DNA of 64,000 nucleotides from Flavobacterium supellecticarium (GCF_004801375.1 NZ_SSNZ01000008.1:101903-165902), one strand, 5' to 3'; shown: positions 34,876-43,474, counted from the stretch's first letter. Program-made: numbers and translations. Notes: a model not told the origin generated them from the sequence alone.

Positions 34876-35934
34876 ATGATTGAAACAGATATACTAATTA
34901 TTGGCGCAGGTCCCACAGGACTTTTTGCCGTTTTCGAAGCCGGACTTTTAAAATTAAAATGCCATATTATCGATGGTCTTCCGCAACCGGGAGGACAATT
35001 AACGGAGTTATATCCTAAAAAACCTATTTTCGATATTCCGGGATTTCCGTCGGTATTAGCGGGCGATTTGGTCGATAACCTAATGGAACAGATCAAACAG
35101 TTCCAACCGGGATTTACGCTAAATGAAAAAGCGGAAACCATAGATAAACTGGAAGACGGAACGTTTATTGTAACCACCGATAAAGGTACGCAACACCACG
35201 CAAAAGCAGTAGCGATTGCCGGTGGATTGGGAAGTTTTGAACCGAGAAAACCGATTCTGAAAGATTTGGAGTTTTACGAACAGGAAGACAAAGGGGTGGA
35301 GTATTTCGTAAAAGATCCGGAAAAATTCCGCAATAAAAAAGTAGTGATTTCCGGAGGTGGGGATTCTGCTTTGGATTGGAGTATCTTTTTGGCAAATGTG
35401 GCATCGGAAGTAACTTTGGTACACCGTCGAAACGAATTCCGTGGGGCGTTGGATTCGGTTGAAAAAGTTCAGGAATTAAAACAAGCTGGAAAAATTCGTT
35501 TGATCACACCAGCTGAGGTGGTTGGTTTTAAAGGATCCGAACGTATTGAATCGGTGGATATCGAAATCAATGGCGCCCGCATGAATGTAGAAACCGATTA
35601 TTTTATCCCGTTATTTGGATTAACTCCAAAATTGGGAGCGATTGCCAACTGGGGACTTGAAATCGAGAAAAACGCGATTAAAGTAAACAACGCATTGGAT
35701 TATCAAACCAATATCGAAGGCATTTACGCCATTGGCGATATCAATACCTATCCGGGGAAATTAAAACTGATTTTATGTGGTTTCCACGAAGCAACTTTAA
35801 TGTGTCAGAGTGTGTTTAACAAACTGAACCCAGGTAAGAAATACGTATTAAAATATACCACCGTGAGCGGTGTCGACGGTTTTGACGGTACTCGTAAAGA
35901 GGCTGAAAAAGCAGTTGTAAAATCAATTGACTAG
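34876..35934 (+). CDS. Ferredoxin--NADP reductase (thioredoxin-reductase-like type)
   Basis: A 352-residue flavoprotein with two Rossmann motifs: GAGPTG at residues 10-15 for FAD and VVISGGGDSALDW near 155 for NADPH. It lacks the CxxC of thioredoxin reductase, and the C-terminus (STVSGVDGFDGTRKEAEK type) is longer, as in the TrxR-like ferredoxin-NADP reductases (FNR) of Gram-positives and Bacteroidota. It should pass electrons between NADPH and ferredoxin. The [2Fe-2S] ferredoxin gene follows 2 bases after its stop, which strongly supports the pairing. Confidence 0.9.
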   Translation: MIETDILIIGAGPTGLFAVFEAGLLKLKCHIIDGLPQPGGQLTELYPKKPIFDIPGFPSVLAGDLVDNLMEQIKQFQPGFTLNEKAETIDKLEDGTFIVTTDKGTQHHAKAVAIAGGLGSFEPRKPILKDLEFYEQEDKGVEYFVKDPEKFRNKKVVISGGGDSALDWSIFLANVASEVTLVHRRNEFRGALDSVEKVQELKQAGKIRLITPAEVVGFKGSERIESVDIEINGARMNVETDYFIPLFGLTPKLGAIANWGLEIEKNAIKVNNALDYQTNIEGIYAIGDINTYPGKLKLILCGFHEATLMCQSVFNKLNPGKKYVLKYTTVSGVDGFDGTRKEAEKAVVKSID

Positions 35935-35936
35935 CC

Positions 35937-36266
35937 ATGTCTCAGGATGTAACGATAATCATTACAGACCGTGAAGGAGCGGTTCATGAGGTACAAGCAC
36001 CTACAGATATGAACATGAATATCATGGAACTGGTGCGGGCCTACGAACTGGCGCCGGAAGGAACCATTGGTATTTGCGGCGGAATGGCCATGTGTGCGTC
36101 CTGCCAGTGTTATATACTCAACGATGTAGACCTGCCGGAAATGAACGATGATGAAGAAGCCATGTTGTCGGAAGCATTTAATGTAAAAGACAACAGTAGG
36201 CTCGGATGTCAGATTCACATCACGGAAGCATTAAACGGACTACAACTGGAATTGGCTCCGGAATAA
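35937..36266 (+). CDS. [2Fe-2S] ferredoxin
   Basis: A 109-residue adrenodoxin-type ferredoxin. The cluster cysteines are Cys47, Cys53, Cys56 and Cys91 in the CxxxxxCxxC...C spacing (ICGGMAMCASC, then LGCQIH). A further cysteine at residue 58 is unused by the motif. It should accept electrons from the reductase encoded 2 bases upstream and feed hydroxylases, desaturases or cluster synthesis. A strong terminator follows. The acidic patch (EMNDDEEAM) near residue 70 fits binding to a basic partner. Confidence 0.93.
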   Translation: MSQDVTIIITDREGAVHEVQAPTDMNMNIMELVRAYELAPEGTIGICGGMAMCASCQCYILNDVDLPEMNDDEEAMLSEAFNVKDNSRLGCQIHITEALNGLQLELAPE

Positions 36267-36274
36267 TAAATAAT

Positions 36275-36302
36275 AAAGCGAAGATTTTTCTTCGCTTTTT
36301 TT
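36275..36302 (+). terminator. Terminator after the ferredoxin gene
   Basis: A 10-base perfect stem (AAAGCGAAGA and TCTTCGCTTT) with a 4-base loop and a following run of T's. Confidence 0.9.
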
Positions 36303-36368
36303 GTAACATTTTGGAAAGTCTGCCGTATAATCACCATACGCGATAAATTTCCCGAATGGGTATAATTA

Positions 36369-36731
36369 ATGACACAAACTTCGTATTCTCCCGGATTACA
36401 CCAACTTCTGACACTTTCTGTTCCAAACAGTAACAAGCTTACGGCGGCACAGGATTTTGTTCTTTTTACGGACACGATACTACAAAAATACCAACTCGAA
36501 AAAGTGGGTGTGGTAGTGCATTCTTTTGAAAATGATAGCTTTACGATCGCTGTCTGCTTAAAAGAGTCGCATATCTGCATTCATACCTGGCCAGAGTACA
36601 ACCAGCTCACCATGGATATTTATTTGTGCAATTACCTACAGGATAACACCGTGAAAGTGAAGACTATCGCAAACGATTATATCGAATATTTTCAAGCGGA
36701 TGTTATTAAAAATTTTGAAATTAACAGATAG
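36369..36731 (+). CDS. speH: S-adenosylmethionine decarboxylase proenzyme
   Basis: A 120-residue pyruvoyl enzyme of the short prokaryotic class. It should cut itself between Glu66 and Ser67 (in KESHICIHTWPE) and turn Ser67 into the pyruvoyl group; His72 and Cys87 follow at +5 and +20, the same spacing as the processing and catalytic residues in the Thermotoga enzyme. The product, decarboxylated AdoMet, is the aminopropyl donor. It heads an operon with DUF4178, DUF350 and a membrane spermidine-synthase-like protein. Naming it speH is by family only; the product may not be ordinary spermidine. Confidence 0.85.
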   Translation: MTQTSYSPGLHQLLTLSVPNSNKLTAAQDFVLFTDTILQKYQLEKVGVVVHSFENDSFTIAVCLKESHICIHTWPEYNQLTMDIYLCNYLQDNTVKVKTIANDYIEYFQADVIKNFEINR

Positions 36732-36733
36732 AT

Positions 36734-37960
36734 ATGAGAATTACGTGCTATCAATGTGATACCCCTACAGCTATTGAAGTGCCGTTTCCGGTAAAACAAT
36801 TTGTCTGTTCCAAGTGTTTTAGTATTTATAAAGCAACAGAAACAGGCGACTTTATCTTTAAAGACAAATACAAATACGACAAAGAGATTGGTAGCCTTAC
36901 ACCGGGACTAAAAGGAATACTGGAAGAGGAAGAGTATATCGTTACTGGCGTTGTTGTTAAAGAATATATGAATTACTATTGGAGAGAATATGTTCTTGCC
37001 TCGGCGACAGCTAAGTTTTTGTATTTATCGGAAGTGAACGGACACTGGATTTTGTTACGGGAAATTCCGGATGATTTTATAAAAGGCCATCCCAAAATAA
37101 TCGATTATAACGATAAGGTTTTTAAGCTGTATGATATTGCAAGGCCGAGAATCGCCGCAGCGGCTGGTTTTTTTGATGTGAGTTTGCCAACAGGATTGGT
37201 AACCATGGCGGAACTTATCGCGCCACCGTATATGATCTCTTTTGAAAAGTTAGAAAAAGAAGAGCGAACGGTTTTTTTGGGCGAACATATTTCAAAGAAG
37301 CAGATAAAACGTATTTTTAAGCCTACGGCAGAATTGCCCAACCGGATTGGTATCGGATTGGTACAACCTTATTTTTTTAATGTCCGACAATTGGCTTTGA
37401 TATTGTGTTCGGTTACCTTGTTGATTCTGTTAACGCATTTGTATGTGTATCACGATAAGCAGGAAGAAGTCGTTTTTAGCAATGATATTTCTTTTAGCGA
37501 ATACAACAACAAAGAGTATATTTCACCCTCGTTTACACTCGAAGGCGGCGCATCACCACTAACCATTTCCGTGCATTCCGGAGTGGATAATTCGTGGGCC
37601 AATGCACAGGTGGCGTTGGTAAACGAAACGACAAACGAAGAGATCTATGCCAATAAAGATGTCGAATATTATCACGGTTATTCGGAGGGCGAAAGCTGGT
37701 CCGAAGGCGATACATCGGACGATTTTAGTATCTGTGGCGTGAGTGCCGGAAAATACCACTTGGCGATTACGGTTGTAAAAGCACCGGAAGACCTTAATAA
37801 TACCGGAATGAGGGTAACAGCAACCTGGAACAAAGCGTCCTATTGGAATATTTGGGTGCTGGTTATTATTATGGCCGTGATGGTGTTAATTGCCTACTTT
37901 GGAGAGCTGTATAACGAAACAAAACGATGGAACGATAGTCCGTATACTCCTTATGAATAA
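36734..37960 (+). CDS. DUF4178 membrane protein with N-terminal zinc ribbon
   Basis: A 408-residue protein that starts with two cysteine pairs (Cys5/Cys8 and Cys25/Cys28), a likely zinc ribbon. The DUF4178 beta-rich domain follows (around residues 55-180, with YYWREYVL and LLREIPDDF). A membrane helix is at about 216-234, an extracytoplasmic beta domain at about 245-355 (SWSEGDTSDDFSICGVSAGKYHLAITV), and a second helix at about 372-390. The start is 2 bases after the AdoMet decarboxylase stop. DUF4178 is recurrently linked to this decarboxylase in bacteria as I recall, but its function is not established. Confidence 0.75.
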   Translation: MRITCYQCDTPTAIEVPFPVKQFVCSKCFSIYKATETGDFIFKDKYKYDKEIGSLTPGLKGILEEEEYIVTGVVVKEYMNYYWREYVLASATAKFLYLSEVNGHWILLREIPDDFIKGHPKIIDYNDKVFKLYDIARPRIAAAAGFFDVSLPTGLVTMAELIAPPYMISFEKLEKEERTVFLGEHISKKQIKRIFKPTAELPNRIGIGLVQPYFFNVRQLALILCSVTLLILLTHLYVYHDKQEEVVFSNDISFSEYNNKEYISPSFTLEGGASPLTISVHSGVDNSWANAQVALVNETTNEEIYANKDVEYYHGYSEGESWSEGDTSDDFSICGVSAGKYHLAITVVKAPEDLNNTGMRVTATWNKASYWNIWVLVIIMAVMVLIAYFGELYNETKRWNDSPYTPYE

Positions 37961-37965
37961 TAGTG

Positions 37966-38157
37966 ATGACAATGAAAAATAACGTGCTGGCGTATATAAA
38001 ACAAAATAAATGGCCTCTATTATTAGGGGTGATCATTTATGTAGTGTATTTGCAATTTGTAATCGGAGGAAACCGGATATGCGATTGTGCCACAGTGGAA
38101 AAATACGGCACGTCAGAATCGCGTACCCATCATGTAAACCGATTTTATCATAAATAA
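37966..38157 (+). CDS. Small single-helix membrane protein
   Basis: A 63-residue protein with a basic N-terminus, one helix (WPLLLGVIIYVVYLQFVI) and a short tail with a Cys-x-Cys pair (ICDC) on the far side of the membrane, then a histidine-rich end (HHVNRFYHK). It lies inside the AdoMet decarboxylase operon, 5 bases after DUF4178 and 16 bases before DUF350. A GTG at 37963 is an equally possible start. No family was recognised. Confidence 0.6.
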   Translation: MTMKNNVLAYIKQNKWPLLLGVIIYVVYLQFVIGGNRICDCATVEKYGTSESRTHHVNRFYHK

Positions 38158-38173
38158 CCAAAAAATAAAAAAT

Positions 38174-38389
38174 ATGGATTTTATCAGTACAAAACTTATT
38201 TTAAACTCCTTGGTCTTTTCCGTGTTGGGATTGTTGATCTTGTTAGGGTCTTATTTTGTAATCGAAAAACTAACACCAGAAAATACGTGGAAAGAAATTA
38301 CCGAAAAAAATAACGTGGCGGTAGCAATTGTGCTGGCGGCTTTCATTATCGGGATTTCAATGATTGTAAGCGCAGCGATTCATGGGTAA
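38174..38389 (+). CDS. DUF350 membrane protein
   Basis: A 71-residue protein with two membrane helices (about residues 10-28 and 48-68) separated by an acidic and polar loop (EKLTPENTWKEITEKNN). It corresponds to one repeat unit of the DUF350 (YjfL-like) family. Its 3' end overlaps the next gene by 8 bases. In other bacteria DUF350 is linked to PspA-type and polyamine-related operons; here it sits between the decarboxylase and the aminopropyltransferase-like genes, which supports a shared pathway in the membrane. Confidence 0.8.
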   Translation: MDFISTKLILNSLVFSVLGLLILLGSYFVIEKLTPENTWKEITEKNNVAVAIVLAAFIIGISMIVSAAIHG

Positions 38390-39899
38390 AAAATTCCTCC
38401 GATTTGAATTTTTATTGCTTATCGCCGTTTTTACAATTGCGACCTGTGGATTGGTATACGAACTCGTGGCCGGTACACTGGCGAGTTACCTGTTAGGGGA
38501 TTCCGTAAAACAGTTTTCGTTGATTATTGGTGTATACCTGTTTTCAATGGGGATTGGGTCGTATTTCTCAAAATTCATTACCAAAAAACTGCTGGACACC
38601 TTTGTCGAAATCGAAATATTGGTGGGCTTAGTAGGCGGTTTAAGTTCGGTAGTGCTATTTCTTTTATTCGAAAGTGTCGATTATTTTCAGTTTATCCTGT
38701 ACCTGCTGGTGTTTACCACCGGCTGTTTGGTGGGACTGGAAATTCCGCTGCTGATGAACATACTGAAAGATCGGGTGGCCTTCCGCGATCTGGTATCCAA
38801 TGTGTTTACGTTCGATTATATCGGGGCACTATTGGCTTCGATATTGTTCCCTCTGGTATTGGTGCCACAGTTGGGCGTGATGCGAACTTCTTTGTTTTTT
38901 GGTATGATCAATATTGGAATTGCAATTGGGTTGTGTTTTCTGCTTAAAAAAGAATTAAACCGACCATTTGTTTTAAAAACAAAAGCAATCGCTTCGTTTT
39001 TGTTTTTGTTGCTTGTTTTTATATTTTCGGAAGCTATTTTGTCCTTTTCGGAGGGGAAATTGTATGGAGAAAATATTGTTTATACGAGCTCGACGCCTTA
39101 CCAGCGAATCGTACTGACGCATAATAAAAGTGATTATCGTTTGTATCTTAATAATAACCTTCAGTTTAGCTCGGCCGACGAGTACCGTTACCACGAAGCT
39201 CTGGTACATCCGGTAATGGCTGCTGCCAAAAAAGTAGATCATGTATTGGTTTTGGGTGGCGGTGATGGTTTGGCCGTTCGGGAGATACTGAAATATAAAG
39301 AAGTGAAGAGTATTACTTTGGTCGATCTGGACGAAGGAATGACAAAACTGTTTCAAACCAATACGATTCTAACCGGTTTTAATCAAAATTCCTTAACCGA
39401 TTCGAAAGTAAAGGTGATCAATCAGGATGCCTATATCTGGGCTAAAAACTGTCCGCAAAAATTTGATGTGGCCATTATCGACTTTCCCGATCCGTCTAAT
39501 TATAGTCTTGGGAAATTGTATTCGCTTAATTTTTACAAATCGTTAGAAACGATTTTAACTCCCGAGGCTTTTGTTGTGGTTCAAACTACATCCCCATATT
39601 TTGCACCGAAGTCATTTTGGTGTATCAATAAGACGATACATGAAATTTTTCCAAAGGTGGACGCCTATCATGCCTATGTGCCGTCATTCGGTGAATGGGG
39701 CTATACCATTGCAACGCTTAATCCGCAGGCTACGTTTGCCACTGTAAACAGGAAAGTCGAAGGATTGCGATTTTACAATTATCAGTTTGATAAGTTTAAT
39801 TTTTTTTCCAAAGATATGGTTTCCAATAACGTGGAGATTAATCGTCTGGACAATCAGATCTTAGTGCGCTATTTCGATGAAGAGTGGGGAAAATTATAA
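38382..39899 (+). CDS. Membrane-fused spermidine-synthase-like aminopropyltransferase
   Basis: A 505-residue protein. Residues 1 to about 220 carry seven or so membrane helices; residues 235-490 form a spermidine-synthase-type Rossmann domain. It keeps the donor-binding GGGDG at 292-296, VDLDEG at 314-319 and the region around the catalytic aspartate, though as DFPDP (367-371) instead of the common D-S-T-D-P. That shift suggests a different amine acceptor, perhaps a membrane-bound or larger one. It should use the decarboxylated AdoMet made by the operon's first gene. It overlaps DUF350 by 8 bases and the FAD protein by 23. Confidence 0.8.
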   Translation: MGKKFLRFEFLLLIAVFTIATCGLVYELVAGTLASYLLGDSVKQFSLIIGVYLFSMGIGSYFSKFITKKLLDTFVEIEILVGLVGGLSSVVLFLLFESVDYFQFILYLLVFTTGCLVGLEIPLLMNILKDRVAFRDLVSNVFTFDYIGALLASILFPLVLVPQLGVMRTSLFFGMINIGIAIGLCFLLKKELNRPFVLKTKAIASFLFLLLVFIFSEAILSFSEGKLYGENIVYTSSTPYQRIVLTHNKSDYRLYLNNNLQFSSADEYRYHEALVHPVMAAAKKVDHVLVLGGGDGLAVREILKYKEVKSITLVDLDEGMTKLFQTNTILTGFNQNSLTDSKVKVINQDAYIWAKNCPQKFDVAIIDFPDPSNYSLGKLYSLNFYKSLETILTPEAFVVVQTTSPYFAPKSFWCINKTIHEIFPKVDAYHAYVPSFGEWGYTIATLNPQATFATVNRKVEGLRFYNYQFDKFNFFSKDMVSNNVEINRLDNQILVRYFDEEWGKL

Positions 39900-41502
39900 A
39901 TCAAGACGTACTTTTTTAAAAGGTATCGCTGCATCATTGCTGTTGATTCCGTTGGTGCAATCCTGTAAAGAGAAAGTTCTGAAGATGGCGATCCGCTTGT
40001 CGGGAACCAATCATATACTGGGGCATCGTTTATGGACAAAAAACTTTCCGAAGCCAACTCGGGAGATCCGTATTCCATACCTGATTGTAGGGGGTGGAAT
40101 TACCGGTCTTAGCGCGGCACGACAACTTCATAAAAAAGGAATTTCCGATTTTTTACTGGTTGAGATGGAAGACCATTTGGGAGGTAATTCGTCCAATGGC
40201 GAAAACCGGTATTCGAAATATCCATTGGGAGCACATTACCTTCCGTTGCCCAATTTTCAGGATAAAGAACTGCTGCAATTTCTGGAAGAAACCAAAATAA
40301 TTACCGGATATGATGCCAAAGGTTTTCCGGTATTCGATGAAGAACAGCTGACTTTTTCGCCTCAGGAGCGGCTGTATTATAAAAACAGCTGGCAGGAAGG
40401 CTTGGTACCGCGATTGGGAATGACCAATGCGGAAGAAGAACAGTTTGAGCGGTTTTTTGATAAAATGGCGTTTTTTAGAAATGCAAAAGGATCGGATGGT
40501 GCCTATTTGTTCGATATCCCCTTAGCCCTTTCGTCTACCGATACTGAAACAAGAGCCTTGGATACGATTACCATGCAGGAGTGGATGGAACGCAACGGAT
40601 TTACAACGGATGTGTTGCGGTATTATGTCGACTATTGTTGCCGGGACGATTACGGTTTGGGCGTTGCCTACGTTTCGGCCTGGGCGGGAATTCATTATTT
40701 CTGTGGTCGCAAACACGATGCTACAGCCGATAAAAAAGAAAACGTACTCACCTGGGCGGAAGGAAATGCCAGGCTGGCGTCGCATTTGAAAAAATACACC
40801 GATCAGAAAATAGTAAAAAAGCATCTGGTATATCAGGTGGAAACCCGTAACGATACCGTTGCTGTTACAGCATTCGACAATGAAAAACAGGAATCGGTTA
40901 CCATTATAGCCGATCGGGTACTTTTGGCCACACCACAATTTATAAATCAGTATTTGCTCACCGGAAGAAAGGAGTTTTCCAAAGCATTTCACTATGCGCC
41001 TTGGTTACTGGCGACGATAACGGTTGCGGAATTAACCGATAATCAGAGTTATCCATTGTGCTGGGACAACGTGATACACGATGCGCAAGGACTGGGATAT
41101 ATTTATGATCAACATCAATCGTTGCAACAGTTGCATCCCAAAAAAGTGATCACCTATTACCATAGTTTTTCATCGGGGAATCTACCGCAGACGCGAAGAG
41201 CAGTATACAAAAAAGATAAAGAATACTGGAAACAACAGGTTATAGCCGATTTGCAAAAAGCCCATCCGGATATAGAACGCTACATCGAAACCATCGATAT
41301 TCATCTTTTGGGACATGGAATGATCAGTCCTGTTCCAGGATTTTTATTCGGAAAAGAAAAAGAACTGGCGCGACAACCCATAGCCAATAGAATCTATTTC
41401 GGGCATTCGGATCTGGCTGGAATTTCTATTTTCGAGGAGGCTTTTCATCAGGGGATTAACGCCGTAAATAAAATGATAAACGATGCAACCCTGGATTCAT
41501 AA
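39877..41502 (+). CDS. Exported FAD-dependent amine-oxidase-like protein (Tat, lipoprotein)
   Basis: A 541-residue flavoprotein. The N-terminus carries a twin-arginine motif (SRRTFLKG, residues 9-16), a hydrophobic stretch and a lipobox-like LVQSC with Cys30, so a folded, FAD-loaded protein may be exported and lipidated. The FAD motif GGGITGLSAA is at 72-81, with VEMEDHLGGNSS following, and the C-terminal IYFGHSDLAG completes the amine-oxidase-type FAD fold. It overlaps the aminopropyltransferase by 23 bases. It probably oxidises an amine or related compound on the periplasmic side; the substrate is unknown. Protoporphyrinogen- or carotenoid-type oxidoreductases are alternatives. Confidence 0.75.
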   Translation: MKSGENYKSRRTFLKGIAASLLLIPLVQSCKEKVLKMAIRLSGTNHILGHRLWTKNFPKPTREIRIPYLIVGGGITGLSAARQLHKKGISDFLLVEMEDHLGGNSSNGENRYSKYPLGAHYLPLPNFQDKELLQFLEETKIITGYDAKGFPVFDEEQLTFSPQERLYYKNSWQEGLVPRLGMTNAEEEQFERFFDKMAFFRNAKGSDGAYLFDIPLALSSTDTETRALDTITMQEWMERNGFTTDVLRYYVDYCCRDDYGLGVAYVSAWAGIHYFCGRKHDATADKKENVLTWAEGNARLASHLKKYTDQKIVKKHLVYQVETRNDTVAVTAFDNEKQESVTIIADRVLLATPQFINQYLLTGRKEFSKAFHYAPWLLATITVAELTDNQSYPLCWDNVIHDAQGLGYIYDQHQSLQQLHPKKVITYYHSFSSGNLPQTRRAVYKKDKEYWKQQVIADLQKAHPDIERYIETIDIHLLGHGMISPVPGFLFGKEKELARQPIANRIYFGHSDLAGISIFEEAFHQGINAVNKMINDATLDS

Positions 41503-42496
41503 AGCGAAAACCGACAGTCTGTTTATTCTGTTACCACCATTTTTGGTGTTGGCAGTGATTGTGCTTTTTCAGAAAGAAATCCTTTGGGCTGAACAACACT
41601 ATTCGTTTTATACCTGGTTATTCCTGATTGTTTTTATCGACGTGGCACATGTGTATGCGACCTTGTTTAAAACCTATTTTGTTGCCTCCGAATTTCAAAA
41701 GCGAAAAAAACTATTGATCGGTGTGCCGATAGGATGTTTTTTAATTGGGATGCTACTGTTCTCTTTTGGGAGTGCCTTTTTTTGGTCGGTATTGGCCTAT
41801 ATTGCCGTGTTTCATTTTATCCGACAGCAATATGGTTTTATGCGGTTGTATTCCAGAAACGAACCCCGGATCAAAGCAAATAAAAATTTCGATAGTCTGG
41901 TTATTTATACGGCTACCGGATATCCGATGTTGTACTGGTTTTTGTCGCCACAGCGAAATTTCAGCTGGTTTATGCCGGAGGAGTTTTTGAAATTTGAAAG
42001 TAGTTCCCTGTTGGATATAACAACGGTTCTGTACTATGGTATATTGGGTGTTTATATAATACGAACCGTGTATCGGGCCGTAAAAGAACGCTATTTTAAT
42101 ATTCCGAAAAATATGGTGATTCTGGGAACGGCCTTATCCTGGTATTTTGGAATTGTCTATTTTAATCAGGATTTGATTTTTACCGCTTTAAATGTGGTGT
42201 CGCACGGTATTCCCTATATGGCCTTGGTCTATTTAAAAGAAGTAAAACCGAAAGAAGAAAGGGAGCAGGCTGTTTCGTGTAGCGGAATAAACGTTACGAG
42301 TCTGTTGTTTTATATTGGAATTTTATTGGGTATTGCTTTTGCCGAAGAATACCTTTGGGAAATTACTGTCTGGCAGGAACATTTTAATGCGGCTTCGTTT
42401 GATTTTACCGCCTTACATTTTCTTTTAGTGCCCTTGTTGGTCGTGCCGCAGTTTACCCATTATATACTGGACGGTTTTATATGGAAATCCAAATAA
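41483..42496 (+). CDS. Polytopic membrane protein with conserved-looking histidines
   Basis: A 337-residue protein with about eight membrane helices. Histidines sit in or near the helices in motif-like contexts: IDVAHVYATLFKTYF (near 54), AVFHFIRQQYGFMRLYSR (near 111), VVSHGIPYMALVYLK (near 239) and PQFTHYILDGFIWK (near 325). Such spacing is typical of metal- or haem-binding membrane enzymes such as desaturase-like proteins, but no known family was recognised. It overlaps the FAD protein by 20 bases and ends the seven-gene operon. An electron-transfer partner for the FAD protein is an inference. Confidence 0.6.
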   Translation: MQPWIHKAKTDSLFILLPPFLVLAVIVLFQKEILWAEQHYSFYTWLFLIVFIDVAHVYATLFKTYFVASEFQKRKKLLIGVPIGCFLIGMLLFSFGSAFFWSVLAYIAVFHFIRQQYGFMRLYSRNEPRIKANKNFDSLVIYTATGYPMLYWFLSPQRNFSWFMPEEFLKFESSSLLDITTVLYYGILGVYIIRTVYRAVKERYFNIPKNMVILGTALSWYFGIVYFNQDLIFTALNVVSHGIPYMALVYLKEVKPKEEREQAVSCSGINVTSLLFYIGILLGIAFAEEYLWEITVWQEHFNAASFDFTALHFLLVPLLVVPQFTHYILDGFIWKSK

Positions 42497-42525
42497 AAAA
42501 ACATCCTGAAAAGGATGTTTTTTGT
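42497..42525. terminator. Bidirectional terminator
   Basis: A 7-base core stem (ACATCCT and AGGATGT) with a GAAA loop, extended by A and T runs on both sides. It serves the polyamine-type operon and the convergent DUF3050 gene. Confidence 0.9.
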
Positions 42526-42526
42526 T

Positions 42527-43312
42527 TTATGTGGTTGCCAGGTTTTTCTGACGGATAGTTTCTTCAATGGCATTCCATAATCCGATGCGTTTTTCCAACG
42601 CCAATATGGAAACGCTTTCCACTTCGCTCCATTTTTCGGTATCGTTACCGCAAAGTTCGGAAATCATCTGCATGGCCATTGGGCCGTGATCATCTGCATC
42701 CAATTCGATATGGCGTTCAAAATAATAGATTAGTTTCGACAGATCGGTAGCCGGGAAATTCTCCTGAAAATGTTTTAGGATAGCGGTAAACATACCTGGA
42801 ATCAAATCTTCGCGTCCAAAGGTGAAAGCCGCAGCAATTTCATGTGGTTTTCCCTGTTCGATTACGCGGAAGGTAAAGTCAAGGAAAGCCTTGATATTGG
42901 GGTGTAGACTGCTTTGTTTGATCGACACAAAAATATTCTGAGTGTTCACTACGTTGTCCAGAAATTCGTATACCGGTGTCGTATTGGCGTGACAATCGTT
43001 CATGGCGTCAATATACATTTCGAAATGACTCAGTCGTTTTCCGTCCAAAGAAATATCGGATTCTTCCGCAAGTACAATCTCATTGATCAAATACCGGGTT
43101 TCCGGATTTTTAGTAGCGAACCATGGTGTAGTCGTGCAGGTTAGTTTGGATTGTAATGCTTTTAGCAATGACATAAAATCCCAAACGGCATACACATGTC
43201 CTTCAAGAAAACAATGTAGATCGTCTATATTTTGAATCTGACTGTATAAAGGATGGCTCAAAAGGATGTCCTTTTGAGGTTGAATTTTTTTATTGATGGA
43301 TTTTATATTCAT
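42527..43312 (-). CDS. DUF3050 heme-oxygenase-like protein
   Basis: A 261-residue all-helical protein of the DUF3050 family, which has the heme-oxygenase-like fold. Carboxylate and histidine ligands expected for a di-iron centre are visible: EGHVYAVWDFM near residue 37, EIVLAEESD near 97, SHFEMYIDAM near 109 and YYFERHIELDADDHG near 207. This agrees with the heme-oxygenase-like di-iron oxidase group, whose members oxidise amines or fatty acids. The substrate is unknown. It has its own TATTTTTG promoter and shares a terminator with the polyamine-type operon, without evidence of common regulation. Confidence 0.75.
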   Translation of the reverse strand: MNIKSINKKIQPQKDILLSHPLYSQIQNIDDLHCFLEGHVYAVWDFMSLLKALQSKLTCTTTPWFATKNPETRYLINEIVLAEESDISLDGKRLSHFEMYIDAMNDCHANTTPVYEFLDNVVNTQNIFVSIKQSSLHPNIKAFLDFTFRVIEQGKPHEIAAAFTFGREDLIPGMFTAILKHFQENFPATDLSKLIYYFERHIELDADDHGPMAMQMISELCGNDTEKWSEVESVSILALEKRIGLWNAIEETIRQKNLATT

Positions 43313-43328
43313 TGGTAAAAGTTTAGTA

Positions 43329-43336
43329 CAAAAATA
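43329..43336 (-). promoter_or_regulatory. -7 promoter element of the DUF3050 gene (TATTTTTG)
   Basis: Exact TAnnTTTG on the minus strand, 16 bases before the ATG at 43312. Confidence 0.65.
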
Positions 43337-43423
43337 AACAAGCTAGCGGTTCTGAGAATAGCTTTTAACATTGATTTACGTATAAATTGATCATTAGGTT
43401 TTACAATGTCTTGTTTTGACCAT

Positions 43424-43454
43424 AAAAAAAGAGCTTTATACAAGCTCTTTTTAA
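43424..43454 (-). terminator. Terminator of the acyl-CoA dehydrogenase gene
   Basis: An 8-base perfect stem (AAGAGCTT and AAGCTCTT) with a 5-base loop, followed on the minus strand by T's. Confidence 0.85.
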
Positions 43455-43474
43455 ATATATAGGGATTTAGAATC

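Noticed and set aside
36369..39899. Plain spermidine synthesis genes
   Set aside because: The membrane fusion, altered acceptor loop and five unusual partner genes do not fit a simple cytosolic pathway.
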